This document shows, in pieces, positions 8,475-18,483 of a DNA stretch of 41,104 nucleotides. The stretch is from contig JAGFND010000006.1 of NCBI GenBank assembly GCA_021409285.1, positions 1-41,104 of the forward strand, in the 5' to 3' direction. The position numbers and the translations under genes were made by a program. The notes beneath the pieces were generated by a model. It was not told where the DNA came from and made no database searches. It saw nothing but the letters and a program-made list of their open reading frames with translations. The stretch comes from Candidatus Methanoperedens sp. (GTDB taxonomy: Archaea; Halobacteriota; Methanosarcinia; Methanosarcinales; Methanoperedenaceae). Position 1 is the stretch's first letter. Each line of letters begins with the position of its first letter.

Positions 8475-11066
8475 ATGAAAAATAAATTATATTTGATGAT
8501 TCTATTGATCCTGATATGGGTCTCTATTGTCTCGACTTCGTCAGCGGAGGGAACTTTAGGTCAAAACGTAACTATCACAATCCCGACCGAGGGACAAAAA
8601 TTGAACACATCCAATATAAATGTTATAGGAACTGCTTCAGAAAATGTGACCAGAGTGGAAGTAAGTATTGAAAATGGAAAATGGCAGAGGGCATCTGGAA
8701 CATCGTCGTGGAAAGCAACGATTACCCTTTCAGAGGGTTCAAACACGATTTATATGCGGGCAATTGATAAAGATAAGAACATTATTGGAGAAACTTCATT
8801 AAATGTTACTCTGGATACCACCCTCCCTGTAATTGCATTCACTTCCCCTATAAAGGATGAGATTTTTTTAACTTCTTCAAGAACTGTTACATTGACAGCT
8901 TCTGATAATGACCTGAGCAAAGTGGAAGTGAAACCTGGAAATGGAGACTGGCAGGCTGCATCTTTTGAAACCTCTTGGAACGCACCGGTCACCTTTTCGG
9001 AAGGATCAAACACGATTTATGCACGAGCAATTGATACAGCCGGGAATACTGGCAACACATCAGTAAATGTCACGTTAGATACCATACCCCCAACCATTAA
9101 TATAAAATACCCGGCAGAGGGAGATATTATTATGAATCCTGCTGTTACCATAAATGGAACTGCTTCTGAGGATGTGAGCAAAGTGGAAGTAAAAGTTGGA
9201 AATGGAGATTGGATAAAGGCAACTGGAAAATCCATATGGGGCACACCAATATCACTTTTAGAAGGTCTAAACACGGTTTATGCACGAGCAATTGATACAG
9301 CCGGGAATAGTGATCAAACATCAGTAAATGTTACACTAAATACTAAACTTGTGACCATTACAATCAATAGCGGCGCAGAATATACGAACATGACAGAAGT
9401 AAACTTGAGTCTTACATCACCTGCGAGATGGATGAGCTTCAGCAATGATTATTCAAATTGGACAGACTGGGAACTTTTCACATCAGCGAAATCGTGGACT
9501 CTTGCTTCTGTAGATGATATGAAACTCGTACACTTTAGCGTAAGTAATAGAAATGATATCCAACCAGATCATGGATTACTTTCCGAAGATTCCATTATAT
9601 TAGATACAACCATGCCGGAAGTAACAGCTCTCAAAGTATCCACATCAACACCAGAATTAAACAAACCCGTGGATATGACTGCAAAGGTCAGCGATAAATA
9701 TCTGGACACTTCCAGTGTATTTTTCTTCATTACATCTCCGGATGGTAACAGAAGTAAATGTATGACTGGAATATACACATGCAATTTTATCAATACCTCC
9801 GGCTACGGCAGGTATAATGTCACAATTCTTGCAGGTGATCTTGCAGGTAATACCAACAACACCGAGAAAACCTGGTTCATAACAACAATGAAGCCTTATG
9901 ATAGTGCAATAAGCACAATTCAAAATAACATTACAGAAATAAATGCTATAAAAGAAGTTAATACCACCCTTGAGATTTTTGCCTCCCAGAATATCAACGG
10001 AAACATAAATATAATATTGAGTAATGATATCCCCCCTGAAATCAATCAATCTATCGGTTCAATTCCATTCAAAAAATTCATTGCCATAACCACAAATAAT
10101 CCAGATATTGAAAAAAATCTGAACTGGATGAACATAAAAATATATTATATTGAAGAAGAATTGAAAGCGTCAGGTCTTGATGAAAATTCTCTCAGGATAT
10201 TCTATTTAAATAAGAGTAGAAGTATGTGGGAGACCCCTTCCAGTGGCGTAAATACTACTAACACAGGTAATTTTTCAGGATATGTCTGGGCTAACGTATC
10301 CGGTTTCAGCACATTCGGATTGTCAGGGAGCTATCCCAAACCTTCACAACCTGTCACTTCCGGAGGGGGAAGCTCTTCAGGCGGCGGAGGAGGAGGGGGA
10401 GGAGGAGGGGGGGCTTCGGGTGAAAAATATACAAACATCGAAGTTATTGAAAAATATGACCTCTACATTTTTAAAAATAAAGTTACAGAATATAAATTTA
10501 AGGGCAATAAAAATCCCATTTTGTTTGTGAATATAACAGGTAATGTAAATGCTGGAGAGATCACTACCATTGTTGAAGTGCTAAGAAATACTTCTTATCT
10601 GGTAAAAACTCAAGCACCCGGGTTTGTTTATAAGAATATGAATATCTGGGTCGGAAATTTGGGTTTTTCAACATCATTGAACATAAAGCGAGCAGTCATA
10701 TTATTCAAGGTTGAGAATTCATGGCTTGAGCGTAATAATCTTGCAGGGAATGAGATTACCCTTGCAAAGTGGAATGGCATTGATTGGATCACTCTGGAAA
10801 CATCAAAAATAAAGATGGATAGTACATTCACCTATTTCGAAGCGAACAGCGACAGCTTCTCACCTTTCGCAATTACCGCTTTGAAAGGAACAAACCCGTT
10901 GCTGGCAAATATAACATCAACAGAAAAAGCTCCAGTTCCTATAGAAAAAGTTGAACAACCTGAAAAAAAACCATCTGATTTTCTTATGAACTGGTTTCTC
11001 ATAATCGGCATTTTCTTGATAATTGGTCTGATTGTTGAGATGATTGTCAAAATGAAAAATAAATGA
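8475..11066 (+). CDS. Secreted surface protein with Ig-like repeats and PGF-pre-PGF domain
   Basis: The 863-aa protein starts with a signal peptide (about residues 1-25). Three tandem Ig-like modules of about 88 residues follow (about 27-290), each containing a WxxxxxLxEGxNTIYxRAID motif and ending in VNVTLDT. A beta-rich middle contains [10 protein letters not shown]. An 11-glycine linker (about 628-645) precedes a PGF-pre-PGF domain (about 650-810, ending [15 protein letters not shown]), and one membrane helix at about 838-858 is followed by a short basic tail. Such proteins sit in the archaeal envelope. The Cys-less, sequon-rich extracellular part is consistent with this. It lacks the PGF-CTERM sorting motif that often accompanies this domain. 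The gene is divergent from cobD, with a weak GGAA-type RBS. Confidence 0.87.
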   Translation: MKNKLYLMILLILIWVSIVSTSSAEGTLGQNVTITIPTEGQKLNTSNINVIGTASENVTRVEVSIENGKWQRASGTSSWKATITLSEGSNTIYMRAIDKDKNIIGETSLNVTLDTTLPVIAFTSPIKDEIFLTSSRTVTLTASDNDLSKVEVKPGNGDWQAASFETSWNAPVTFSEGSNTIYARAIDTAGNTGNTSVNVTLDTIPPTINIKYPAEGDIIMNPAVTINGTASEDVSKVEVKVGNGDWIKATGKSIWGTPISLLEGLNTVYARAIDTAGNSDQTSVNVTLNTKLVTITINSGAEYTNMTEVNLSLTSPARWMSFSNDYSNWTDWELFTSAKSWTLASVDDMKLVHFSVSNRNDIQPDHGLLSEDSIILDTTMPEVTALKVSTSTPELNKPVDMTAKVSDKYLDTSSVFFFITSPDGNRSKCMTGIYTCNFINTSGYGRYNVTILAGDLAGNTNNTEKTWFITTMKPYDSAISTIQNNITEINAIKEVNTTLEIFASQNINGNINIILSNDIPPEINQSIGSIPFKKFIAITTNNPDIEKNLNWMNIKIYYIEEELKASGLDENSLRIFYLNKSRSMWETPSSGVNTTNTGNFSGYVWANVSGFSTFGLSGSYPKPSQPVTSGGGSSSGGGGGGGGGGGASGEKYTNIEVIEKYDLYIFKNKVTEYKFKGNKNPILFVNITGNVNAGEITTIVEVLRNTSYLVKTQAPGFVYKNMNIWVGNLGFSTSLNIKRAVILFKVENSWLERNNLAGNEITLAKWNGIDWITLETSKIKMDSTFTYFEANSDSFSPFAITALKGTNPLLANITSTEKAPVPIEKVEQPEKKPSDFLMNWFLIIGIFLIIGLIVEMIVKMKNK

Positions 11067-11075
11067 ATCGCCAAA

Positions 11076-11084
11076 CTATTTATG
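11076..11084 (+). promoter_or_regulatory. TATA-like box for the slipin-nfeD operon
   Basis: CTATTTATG sits just after the stop of the preceding gene (11066) and about 40 bp before the slipin ATG at 11120. That placement gives a short leader containing the RBS GGGTG, which suggests the slipin-nfeD pair has its own promoter. Confidence 0.4.
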
Positions 11085-11119
11085 TAAGTTCGACGTATAA
11101 AAATTGGGTGCTTTAAATC

Positions 11120-11902
11120 ATGGTAGATTTCATTTCAGTAATAATCGTGCTTTTTTTGGTAGTGGCAATACTTGCACAATCAATAAAAGTTGTAAGAGAA
11201 TATGAACGAGTTGTTATTTTCAGGATGGGGAGATTATTCGGGGCAAAAGGACCTGGAATATTCCTGATCATACCGATAATAGATAGTCTGGTAAAAATTG
11301 ATCTGAGAATTATTACGATCGATGTCCCAAAACAAACGATAATCACAAGAGATAACGTAAGCGTTGATGTGGATGCCGTCATTTATTATCGGGTGGTTGA
11401 TCCCTCGTTTGCGGTCACAAAGGTTGAAAACTTCAAGTTCGCCACAAGTATGCTGGGACAGACAACACTGAGGGATATCCTTGGACAGATAGAGCTTGAC
11501 GACCTTCTCTCAAAGAGAGAAGAATTGAACAAGAAACTCCAGGACGTACTTGATGTGGCAACAGAGCCATGGGGAATAAAGATAACCGCTGTAACTATTC
11601 GTGATGTGGCCCTCCCTGAATCCATGATGAGGGCGATAGCCAAACAGGCAGAGGCTGAAAGGGAGCGAAGATCAAGAATAATACTTGCAGATGGTGAATT
11701 CCAGGCCAGCCAGAAGATGATGGAAGCCGCAGAGATGTACGAGAAGATGCCCGTTGCCATAAAACTCAGGGAGCTTCAGACGCTTGCTGAGATAGCACGT
11801 GAAAAGAATCTGATCGTAGTGACAACAGGCGCACCTGGAGGAAGCGACATTGGTACTGTTGCAGGTATGACAAAGGCATTTAGCAGGGCAGAGAATAAAT
11901 GA
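11120..11902 (+). CDS. Slipin (stomatin/prohibitin, SPFH-band protein)
   Basis: The 260-aa product has an N-terminal membrane helix (about residues 2-22), then the SPFH domain, opening VREYERVVIFRMGR with the signature GPGIFLIIPIIDSLVKIDLR. A helical coiled-coil segment (about residues 175-235, AEAERERRSRIILADGEFQAS) follows. These oligomeric scaffolds organise the membrane. Archaeal slipins partner with NfeD proteases, and the Pyrococcus homologue (PH1511) is the substrate of the adjacent protease PH1510. Here nfeD follows with a 4-bp ATGA overlap, so the pair is translationally coupled. Confidence 0.95.
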   Translation: MVDFISVIIVLFLVVAILAQSIKVVREYERVVIFRMGRLFGAKGPGIFLIIPIIDSLVKIDLRIITIDVPKQTIITRDNVSVDVDAVIYYRVVDPSFAVTKVENFKFATSMLGQTTLRDILGQIELDDLLSKREELNKKLQDVLDVATEPWGIKITAVTIRDVALPESMMRAIAKQAEAERERRSRIILADGEFQASQKMMEAAEMYEKMPVAIKLRELQTLAEIAREKNLIVVTTGAPGGSDIGTVAGMTKAFSRAENK

Positions 11903-13161
11903 AGTTCCTGTCCTTTTTCCTATTTTTTCTGATTTCGATCCGTTTGGCGGGGGGGGAAGTCTTAGTCGTCGAACTTAAAGACACGATAACTCCTGCCAGC
12001 GATGATATAGTTATCGAGGCACTTGAATATGCAAAAAATGAGAATGCAGAGGCCCTGATCATCACGATGAATACTCCCGGAGGAGGGCTCGATGAAACAA
12101 AAAAGATCCTTGAAGCGATCGATGCTTCCCCTGTTCCGGTAATAGGGTATGTGTATCCAAAAGGTGCAACGGCATGGTCTGCGGGAACGATCATTCTTCT
12201 TGCATCAGATATTTCGGCAATGGCGCCAAATACAATAATAGGTTCTGCCCAGCCAGTTGAAATATCATCTGAAGGCATGAAACCGATAAAAGAAGAAAAG
12301 ATAATAAACGCAGTTGTCGCTCTTGCTGAAGAAAAAGCAAGGCAGCATAACAGGAATGTGACCATTGCAGGCGAGTTTATTACCAAAAACCTGAATCTGA
12401 ACGCTGAGCAGGCAAAAGAGGCAAATGTCATTGAGATCGTTTCACCAGACATAGAAGATCTTTTAATTAAGGTAGATGGAATGAAAGTAAAGGACAAAGA
12501 ACTTAAGACAAATGGCATAGGTTTTACATATCACTCGCCTTCTACAAGGCTTTTGATCCTGGATCTGCTATCGAATCCCATCCTTGCTTCTCTCCTTATG
12601 CTTGTGGGAATCTATGCACTTGTTTTTGGGCTTTCAAGCCCCGGTTTTGGTGCTGAGATCTTAGGTGTGATATGTTTAAGTCTGGGCCTCATCGGGCTTG
12701 GTTTCTCAATAAATGTCGCTGCGATCTTCCTGATCATTGTTGGGATGGCTCTGCTTTTGTTCGAGCTCCATATTTCATCCTTCGGGCTTCTTGGTATCGC
12801 GGGGATCGCCTGCGTTGTCGTAGGAAGCATTTTACTTGTTCCCATAGGATATCCAAAAATGTATTCATCTGAATTCCAGTTGACCGTAATTATCAGCCTG
12901 TTTGCCCCTGCTATCGTTTTTGGAGTTTTTCTGGCATTTGCGATCTATAAGATGATGGAAATACGCAAGAAAAAGCCGGTGATAGGTGATATAGTTGGAG
13001 ATTCAGCAAAAACTATCGACATCTTAACACCCGGTGAAACCGGTTATGTGCGATATCAGGGAGAGTACTGGATAGCAAGATCAGATGAAGATATTCCTCC
13101 AAAAACAAAAGTCATAATTACAGGAAAAGAAGGACCCGTGCTTATTGTCAAACGAAATTGA
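11899..13161 (+). CDS. nfeD: NfeD-family membrane serine protease (long form)
   Basis: The 420-aa protein has a signal or first membrane segment (residues 1-19), then a ClpP-like serine protease domain. TPGGGL (about residues 59-64) and AWSAGT (about residues 92-97, likely nucleophile Ser94) are the expected site. A Lys in the KEEKIINAV segment (about 131-139) is the probable dyad partner by comparison with PH1510-N. A multispan membrane region (about 212-350) and a C-terminal OB-fold NfeD domain (LTPGETGYVRYQGEYWIARS) follow. It cleaves membrane proteins such as slipin. It overlaps the slipin gene by 4 bp. Confidence 0.93.
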   Translation: MKFLSFFLFFLISIRLAGGEVLVVELKDTITPASDDIVIEALEYAKNENAEALIITMNTPGGGLDETKKILEAIDASPVPVIGYVYPKGATAWSAGTIILLASDISAMAPNTIIGSAQPVEISSEGMKPIKEEKIINAVVALAEEKARQHNRNVTIAGEFITKNLNLNAEQAKEANVIEIVSPDIEDLLIKVDGMKVKDKELKTNGIGFTYHSPSTRLLILDLLSNPILASLLMLVGIYALVFGLSSPGFGAEILGVICLSLGLIGLGFSINVAAIFLIIVGMALLLFELHISSFGLLGIAGIACVVVGSILLVPIGYPKMYSSEFQLTVIISLFAPAIVFGVFLAFAIYKMMEIRKKKPVIGDIVGDSAKTIDILTPGETGYVRYQGEYWIARSDEDIPPKTKVIITGKEGPVLIVKRN

Positions 13162-13166
13162 AATTC

Positions 13167-14207
13167 TCACGGCAAAACGAAAAGGCCTCTTGACGTTTTT
13201 ATTACTTTTATTTCATTACCTGGTTCAGCGCTCAGGAACTCCGGCCTTTTAAGAACGATGGTTTCATAGGTTTCGGGATCAAGTACCTGTATCGTCTTTC
13301 CCTCATCCGACACCAGGACTGCATTAACAGCATTATCCCTTTTTCCGACATGCCTCATTTCCAGGATGTCATTAAAGTTCTCGATGAATCTTTTTCCGGT
13401 CTCAATATCTATTCCGCTAATATGCTTCCCGCAACTCTGTACCTCTATCACTTTATCATTCGCACAAATGATGTCCCCGCGCACGAATTCCGGAAGCCGG
13501 AGGGCAAATGTGATGCGGTAAAGATCAACTCCATTTTTTTGTCCTACAAGTTTTGGTGATTCCGAGTATTTTCCACCAAAAACATCAATTATTGCTTTGC
13601 ATATCTGTTTTCCAAGTTTTATCAGCCCGACATATAGATCAAGACCTTCATCAAGGCTTTCTGTTTTTGCAATATAAGCAAGCCTGTCGCCTTTTTCCTG
13701 GGATCTCAAAGCCACATCCTGAGCTATTTCCTGACATTTCCTGAGCTCATCTGCTGTAGGTATCCTTTTATCAGCCCTTATCTGCACGAGTCCTTCAAAA
13801 TATCCACCTGATATCCTGCTACAGGTCTCACACGTATCCCAGTGTATCCTTACTTCGATATCTTTCGAATATCCTATGGGTGCTCCTCTGATATCTGCCT
13901 GCGCATCGACATGCACCCGGTATCTTGAATGGTCAAGCTGCTTATGGGATAAATTAAGAACAAGATTTGCTGCTTCTTTATTTTTAAAAAGATTATCGTT
14001 TACGCACTCAATGATCGTTGTTATCTCATTTTCCTTAAGAGACCACTTCCCTCTTTTAAAAACAGCTCCGCATGCAGGGCATATCCGTGCATATGCAATA
14101 TCGGGAGATTCGATCAATATCTTCTTTCCGATAAAACAATCACTGCAAACATTATCATAGAAAATATCGGTTTCTTTCCCACATTTGGGACAGAATAAGT
14201 TACTCAT
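13167..14207 (-). CDS. nmd3: NMD3-family ribosome-associated protein
   Basis: The 346-aa product begins MSNLFCPKCGKET and carries two N-terminal zinc-ribbon CxxC pairs (CPKC and CSDC) and then CPAC. A central segment has CETCSRISGGYFEGLVQIR, and an OB/SH3-like C-terminus ends in a QVLDPETYETI-type strand. NMD3 is the eukaryotic 60S export adaptor. The archaeal homologue has no nucleus to export from, so a role in large-subunit maturation or recycling is inferred. The start at 14207 is chosen because it begins exactly at the zinc ribbon; an upstream start at 14273 would overlap the epimerase. It follows the epimerase stop by 1 nt. Confidence 0.9.
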   Translation of the reverse strand: MSNLFCPKCGKETDIFYDNVCSDCFIGKKILIESPDIAYARICPACGAVFKRGKWSLKENEITTIIECVNDNLFKNKEAANLVLNLSHKQLDHSRYRVHVDAQADIRGAPIGYSKDIEVRIHWDTCETCSRISGGYFEGLVQIRADKRIPTADELRKCQEIAQDVALRSQEKGDRLAYIAKTESLDEGLDLYVGLIKLGKQICKAIIDVFGGKYSESPKLVGQKNGVDLYRITFALRLPEFVRGDIICANDKVIEVQSCGKHISGIDIETGKRFIENFNDILEMRHVGKRDNAVNAVLVSDEGKTIQVLDPETYETIVLKRPEFLSAEPGNEIKVIKTSRGLFVLP

Positions 14208-14208
14208 C

Positions 14209-15144
14209 TTATAATAAACTCCGGGCAGCATCAATAATGCTGTTTCTTGAATCGTAATGGGGTCTCCATCCAAGTGATTCTAATTTCTCAATTGATAGAA
14301 GCATCCTTGGAACGTCTCCTTTCCAGCCCCGGCTTCCTCCAGTATAATTGAATTTCACATTCCCTAAACCCATCTTTTCAGTAATTAATTCACCAATTTC
14401 AGTGGCGTTTATAGTATCATTCGAACCGATATTGAAAATATTTGCCATGTCGTTGCTATTATCGACCGCAAAAAGGATCGCATCCACACAATCCGAAACG
14501 TGCAGATAAGATTTTCTCTGTTGCCCATCTCCCAGTATCTCAAGAGACCGTGGATCCTTCCTGAGCTTGTTGATAAGATCGATTATTATCCCGTGCGTAC
14601 CCCTTGGACCCACGATATTTGCGAATCTGAATATCCACGATTTCATATCAAAAGTATGGCAATATGAGGTTATGAGCGCTTCACAGGCAAGTTTTGAAGC
14701 ACCATACAATGATATGGGTATCAAAGGCCCATAATTTTCCGGCGTGGGGATGACCGTCGCTTCACCATATACAGTTGATGTCGATGTGAATGCGATCTTT
14801 TGACGCATGCTCATCCGCATAGTTTCAAGGACGTTATAAGTAGCAATGATATTCTCGTTAAGGTGGATCTTTGTATTTTCAGCTCCCAGCCGAACATCGG
14901 GATTTGCTGCAAGATGGTAAATCATATCTGCTCCCGCTATTTCCTTTTTTAGATTTTCAAGATCGTGTATATCGAGCTTTACGAACTTGAAATCCCTGTT
15001 TTTCATGTGGGGCTCAATAAATTCCATCCGTCCTGAGCTGAGATTATCTATGACTGTAACTTCATTGCCCCGTGAGAGCAGTTCATCAACCAGATGGCTT
15101 CCTATGAAACCTGCTCCGCCTGTTACTGCGATTTTGTTTTTCAT
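14209..15144 (-). CDS. NAD-dependent epimerase/dehydratase (UDP-sugar 4-epimerase type)
   Basis: The 311-aa product is an extended short-chain dehydrogenase: the Rossmann motif TGGAGFIGSH at the N-terminus, IYHLAANPDVR, TSTSTVYGEA with the catalytic Ser/Thr, the YGASK catalytic Tyr-Lys pair, and RFANIVGPRG. It likely converts a nucleotide sugar such as UDP-glucose to UDP-galactose, though the sugar cannot be read from sequence. It is divergent from a GT2/GT4 pair, which suggests a role in surface polysaccharide or S-layer glycosylation. nmd3 starts 1 nt downstream, an unusual pairing. Confidence 0.92.
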   Translation of the reverse strand: MKNKIAVTGGAGFIGSHLVDELLSRGNEVTVIDNLSSGRMEFIEPHMKNRDFKFVKLDIHDLENLKKEIAGADMIYHLAANPDVRLGAENTKIHLNENIIATYNVLETMRMSMRQKIAFTSTSTVYGEATVIPTPENYGPLIPISLYGASKLACEALITSYCHTFDMKSWIFRFANIVGPRGTHGIIIDLINKLRKDPRSLEILGDGQQRKSYLHVSDCVDAILFAVDNSNDMANIFNIGSNDTINATEIGELITEKMGLGNVKFNYTGGSRGWKGDVPRMLLSIEKLESLGWRPHYDSRNSIIDAARSLL

Positions 15145-15225
15145 TTCTTTTCAACCTGCATTTAATACTATAAATAGTCTATTCCAAACCAAAAATATTT
15201 CAAGTCCAAAGACCTGTGGAATGCA

Positions 15226-16359
15226 ATGAATCTGCCCCTTGTATCAATCATAATCCCCTGCATGAACGAGGAGAAAACAATAGGGATATGCATTCAGAAA
15301 GCATTGAAAACATTAAAAAAGGAAGGTCTGGAAGGAGAAATAATAATACCAGACAATTCCACAGATAATTCAAGAGATATTGCCATAAAAATGGGTGTAA
15401 AAGTTGTAATCCCCCTGAATAAAGGATATGGAAATGCATTTTTAGAAGGATTCAAACATGCCAGAGGGAAATATATTCTTTTGGCTGATGCAGATGACAC
15501 ATATGACCTGAGAGAGATCCCAAAGTTCCTGAAGCCTTTGATGAGGAAAGATGCGGATCTTGTCATGGGCACGAGATTAAAGGGAGAAATCAAAAGGAAT
15601 TCAATGCCATGGCTGCATAGATATATTGGAAATCCCTTGTTAACAAACACTCTCAATGAACTCTTCAAAACACATCTCAGTGATGCTCATTGTGGTATGC
15701 GGGCAATTACAAGGGAAGCATATGATAAACTTGATATGATAAGCGAGGGCATGGAATATGCAAGCGAGATGGTAATTGAAGCAGCAAGGAAAAAGCTGAT
15801 AATAACTGAAGTCCCTGTTACCTATTACGCAAGAATGACACCTTCTAAACTCCATTCATGGGGAGATGGATGGCGCCATCTTAGATTCATGATGTTATAT
15901 AATCCGACACCTTTTCTTTCAATTCCAGGTTTTTTGATACTGGTCCTTGGCATATTTATGACTGCGACATTGTCAATTAGAGGGAATGTGGAAACGACAA
16001 GCTTGCACTCGTTCATTCTGGGTTCGATTCTCCTTTTGATAGGAACTCAGATGATAGCAACCGGGAGCTACATGCAGGTTTATGGGATCGTTCATAACAG
16101 AATAGATAAAACAGCATTTACTGAAAAAATTCTGGACTACCATTCCCTTGAATTTGGACTGATATTTGGCTTATTATTATTCTTTGGAGGTTTGGTATTA
16201 GGGTCAAATGTTATATTGAAATGGATATCTTCTGGATACGGTTCATTATCGGAAGTGGAAAATGCAGTTATTTCTATGACAATAGCAGCCTTAGGTGTCC
16301 AGATAATTTTTTCCACACTCATAATTAGCATATTCATGCTAGAAAAAAAGGATATTTAA
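15226..16359 (+). CDS. Family 2 glycosyltransferase with C-terminal membrane domain
   Basis: The 377-aa protein has an N-terminal GT-A fold: VSIIIPCMNEEKTIG, IIIPDNSTDNS, NKGYGNAFLEG, and the metal-binding ADADDTYD motif (residues about 85-92). Residues about 225-377 hold four membrane helices. This matches the dolichyl-phosphate-sugar synthase-like group that makes lipid-linked sugars for N-glycosylation. The donor and product are unknown. The stop TAA shares its last base with the ATG of the next gene (TAATG), so the two glycosyltransferases are translationally coupled. Confidence 0.93.
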   Translation: MNLPLVSIIIPCMNEEKTIGICIQKALKTLKKEGLEGEIIIPDNSTDNSRDIAIKMGVKVVIPLNKGYGNAFLEGFKHARGKYILLADADDTYDLREIPKFLKPLMRKDADLVMGTRLKGEIKRNSMPWLHRYIGNPLLTNTLNELFKTHLSDAHCGMRAITREAYDKLDMISEGMEYASEMVIEAARKKLIITEVPVTYYARMTPSKLHSWGDGWRHLRFMMLYNPTPFLSIPGFLILVLGIFMTATLSIRGNVETTSLHSFILGSILLLIGTQMIATGSYMQVYGIVHNRIDKTAFTEKILDYHSLEFGLIFGLLLFFGGLVLGSNVILKWISSGYGSLSEVENAVISMTIAALGVQIIFSTLIISIFMLEKKDI

Positions 16360-17495
16360 TGAAAATTGCGTTTGTTTATGATGCTGTTTATCCCTGGATC
16401 AAAGGCGGTGCAGAGAAGAGAATTTATGAACTTGGCAAAAGGCTTGCGGGCAGGGGAAATGAAGTGCATGTTTTCGGCATAAAATGGTGGTGCGGCCCTG
16501 ATATTATTGAAAATGAAGGAATGGTGCTGCATGGCATTTGCAGCTCGATGGAATTATATACTGACGGAAGGCGTTCCATATCCGAAGCTATCATCTTCTC
16601 GGTCAAATTGATGCCTCATCTAATGAAGGAAAGATTTGATGTTATCGATGTGTGCGCTTTCCCATATTTTTCGTGTTTTTCTGCAAGGACCGTATCAATC
16701 CTCAAAAGAACGCCAATGATTATCACCTGGCATGAGGTCTGGGGAGAATACTGGTATGAATATCTGGGATGGAAAGGTTTTTTCGGAAAATTCATCGAAA
16801 AAGTGATTGCAAGACTCCCTGACAGGCACATAGCAGTTTCGGCGCATACTAAAAAGGAACTTGGCGCTCTTGGAGTGAAGAAAAAAAAAATAACTGTTAT
16901 CCCGAACGGCATAGATTTAATGCTAATAAATGATATTCCCGCGAATATAGAAAGATGCGATGTGATATTTGCTGGAAGGCTCATTAAGGAAAAAAATGTA
17001 AATAGATTGATCGAATCCATATGGGATTTAAAAAAACAATTACCAGGAATACAATGCCTGATAATAGGAAATGGACCAGAAAAACAAAATCTGGTCGGTC
17101 TGATTGATAAACTTGATCTGAAGGAAAATGTGAAAATCCAGGATTTTATGGATTACAGGAATTTTGTATCGCTATTGAAGTCTTCCGGTGTTTTTGTCTT
17201 GGCATCAAAAAGGGAAGGTTTTGGGATAGTGTTGCTTGAAGCAATGGCTTCTCTAACTCCGGTAATAGCAGTTGAATCAAGAAGAAGTGCTGCGTCAGAT
17301 ATCGTAAATGGATCTAATGGGATTTTATGTCATATAGATGAAATACAAAAATACATAATATATATATTGACAAACGAAACCTTGAGGAAGGAGATGGTCA
17401 AAAAAGGTTTTGAGTATGTCAGGGAATATGACTGGGAACATATAACAGAGAAATTATCAAGGTTTTATAAAATAATGGGTGTAGCCCATGAATAA
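16359..17495 (+). CDS. Family 4 (GT-B) glycosyltransferase
   Basis: The 378-aa protein has an N-terminal acceptor domain (KGGAEKRIYELGKRLAGRG) and a C-terminal donor-binding domain: VIPNGIDLML, IFAGRLIKEKNVNRLIESI, and the GT4 signature SKREGFGIVLLEAMASLTPVIA, with the EX7E-like glutamates. It probably transfers a sugar in surface or cell-envelope glycan assembly. It is coupled by a 1-base overlap to the upstream GT2 gene and convergent with rpl11. Confidence 0.94.
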   Translation: MKIAFVYDAVYPWIKGGAEKRIYELGKRLAGRGNEVHVFGIKWWCGPDIIENEGMVLHGICSSMELYTDGRRSISEAIIFSVKLMPHLMKERFDVIDVCAFPYFSCFSARTVSILKRTPMIITWHEVWGEYWYEYLGWKGFFGKFIEKVIARLPDRHIAVSAHTKKELGALGVKKKKITVIPNGIDLMLINDIPANIERCDVIFAGRLIKEKNVNRLIESIWDLKKQLPGIQCLIIGNGPEKQNLVGLIDKLDLKENVKIQDFMDYRNFVSLLKSSGVFVLASKREGFGIVLLEAMASLTPVIAVESRRSAASDIVNGSNGILCHIDEIQKYIIYILTNETLRKEMVKKGFEYVREYDWEHITEKLSRFYKIMGVAHE

Positions 17496-17523
17496 AACTA
17501 TCAACACGGTTTCTAAAAAAAAA

Positions 17524-18006
17524 TCAAAACGACTCGGATAGATCCGAATCGAATTTTCCATTATTGATAGCTATAATGGCTTCTTTTGTCTTTAATCCCT
17601 CAAAGGTTACACCCAGAGGAAGACATGAACCGACAACCTCTTTCACTGCATTTTTCAATGACTTTGCAAGAGTGTCGGTCTTTTTCATTCTGGCTATCTT
17701 AATAGCCTGTTTTACGGTAAGATTGCCAATTGTCTGCTCGTTGGGTTTTCCCGCACCTGTTTCTACTCCTATCTCTTTCTTTATTAGAGCGGATGTTGGC
17801 GGGGTTCCTATCTCGATCTTGAATTGTTTCTTATCGTCAACAATTATTTTGACTGGAACCTGCATTCCTTTGAATGCTGCTGTTTGTTTGTTGATCTCAT
17901 CTATAATTGCCTTCACATTGACACCAAGAGGACCAAGTGATGGACCAAGTGGTGGGCCCGGTGTTGCCGCGCCGCCTGCAACTAATGCTTCTAAAACGCT
18001 GACCAT
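17524..18006 (-). CDS. rpl11: 50S ribosomal protein L11
   Basis: The 160-aa protein has the family signatures GPPLGPSLGPLGVNVKAIIDEIN (N-terminal domain), GKPNEQTIGNLTVKQAIKIARMKK and a C-terminal rRNA-binding domain. AAGGAG precedes the ATG. It follows the spt5 gene closely (12 bp). In many archaea rpl11 continues into rpl1, rpl10 and rpl12, but here a convergent glycosyltransferase gene follows, so that part of the operon is separated. Confidence 0.97.
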   Translation of the reverse strand: MVSVLEALVAGGAATPGPPLGPSLGPLGVNVKAIIDEINKQTAAFKGMQVPVKIIVDDKKQFKIEIGTPPTSALIKKEIGVETGAGKPNEQTIGNLTVKQAIKIARMKKTDTLAKSLKNAVKEVVGSCLPLGVTFEGLKTKEAIIAINNGKFDSDLSESF

Positions 18007-18018
18007 TTTTATTTCTCC

Positions 18019-18483
18019 TTATTTTTCTATTTCTTCTCTCTTTAATATCCTCACATTGTCACCGCGAACCGTCACAGGGATAGGTACCATCGCTTCAAAA
18101 AGTTCTACGGTGATCTCTTCATGAGCTTCATCAATTCGTTTTACACGCGCTTTCTCGCCTTTGAATGGACCGGATACGAGTTCCACTATGCTTCCTTCCG
18201 TAATACCTGTGACCGTAAGCTTGGGTGTAAGGAAGTGTTCGATCTCTGTGAAACTGGACTGTCCTTTGACCATTGTACGCGCATGGGGAAGTGTCTGGAT
18301 GACCTGTTCCACAATCTCAGGTCCTGCGGCTTCGACAAGGATATATCCTTTCAGTTCATCAGGTGCCAGGATCGCACGGATATCAAATTGCTCTTTTCTT
18401 GCGACTTTCTCCATAAGGTTGGCCACAGCTCTTTCCTGGTTCACTGTGGTCTTGACCACATATATCGCCCCTTCATCGTTCAT
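18019..18483 (-). CDS. spt5: Transcription elongation factor Spt5/NusG
   Basis: The 154-aa product has a NusG N-terminal domain (IYVVKTTVNQERAVANLMEKVA; LKGYILVEAAG) and a C-terminal KOW domain (VELVSGPFKGEKARVKRIDEAHEEITVEL). Archaeal Spt5 binds the RNA polymerase clamp and with Spt4 promotes processive elongation. The ATG at 18483 overlaps the secE stop as ATGA and has a GGATGG Shine-Dalgarno; an in-frame ATG at 18492 is an alternative. Confidence 0.95.
   Translation of the reverse strand: MNDEGAIYVVKTTVNQERAVANLMEKVARKEQFDIRAILAPDELKGYILVEAAGPEIVEQVIQTLPHARTMVKGQSSFTEIEHFLTPKLTVTGITEGSIVELVSGPFKGEKARVKRIDEAHEEITVELFEAMVPIPVTVRGDNVRILKREEIEK

Noticed and set aside
10374-10410. Run of glycine codons in the surface protein, possible frameshift hotspot
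   Set aside because: The frame remains open and resumes recognisable PGF-pre-PGF sequence, so it is treated as a linker. Sequencing error remains possible.
11461-16310. Other TTAGG-like strings as further DtxR sites (for example near 12661 and 16291)
   Set aside because: They lack the second half-site, are not palindromic and lie inside coding sequence.
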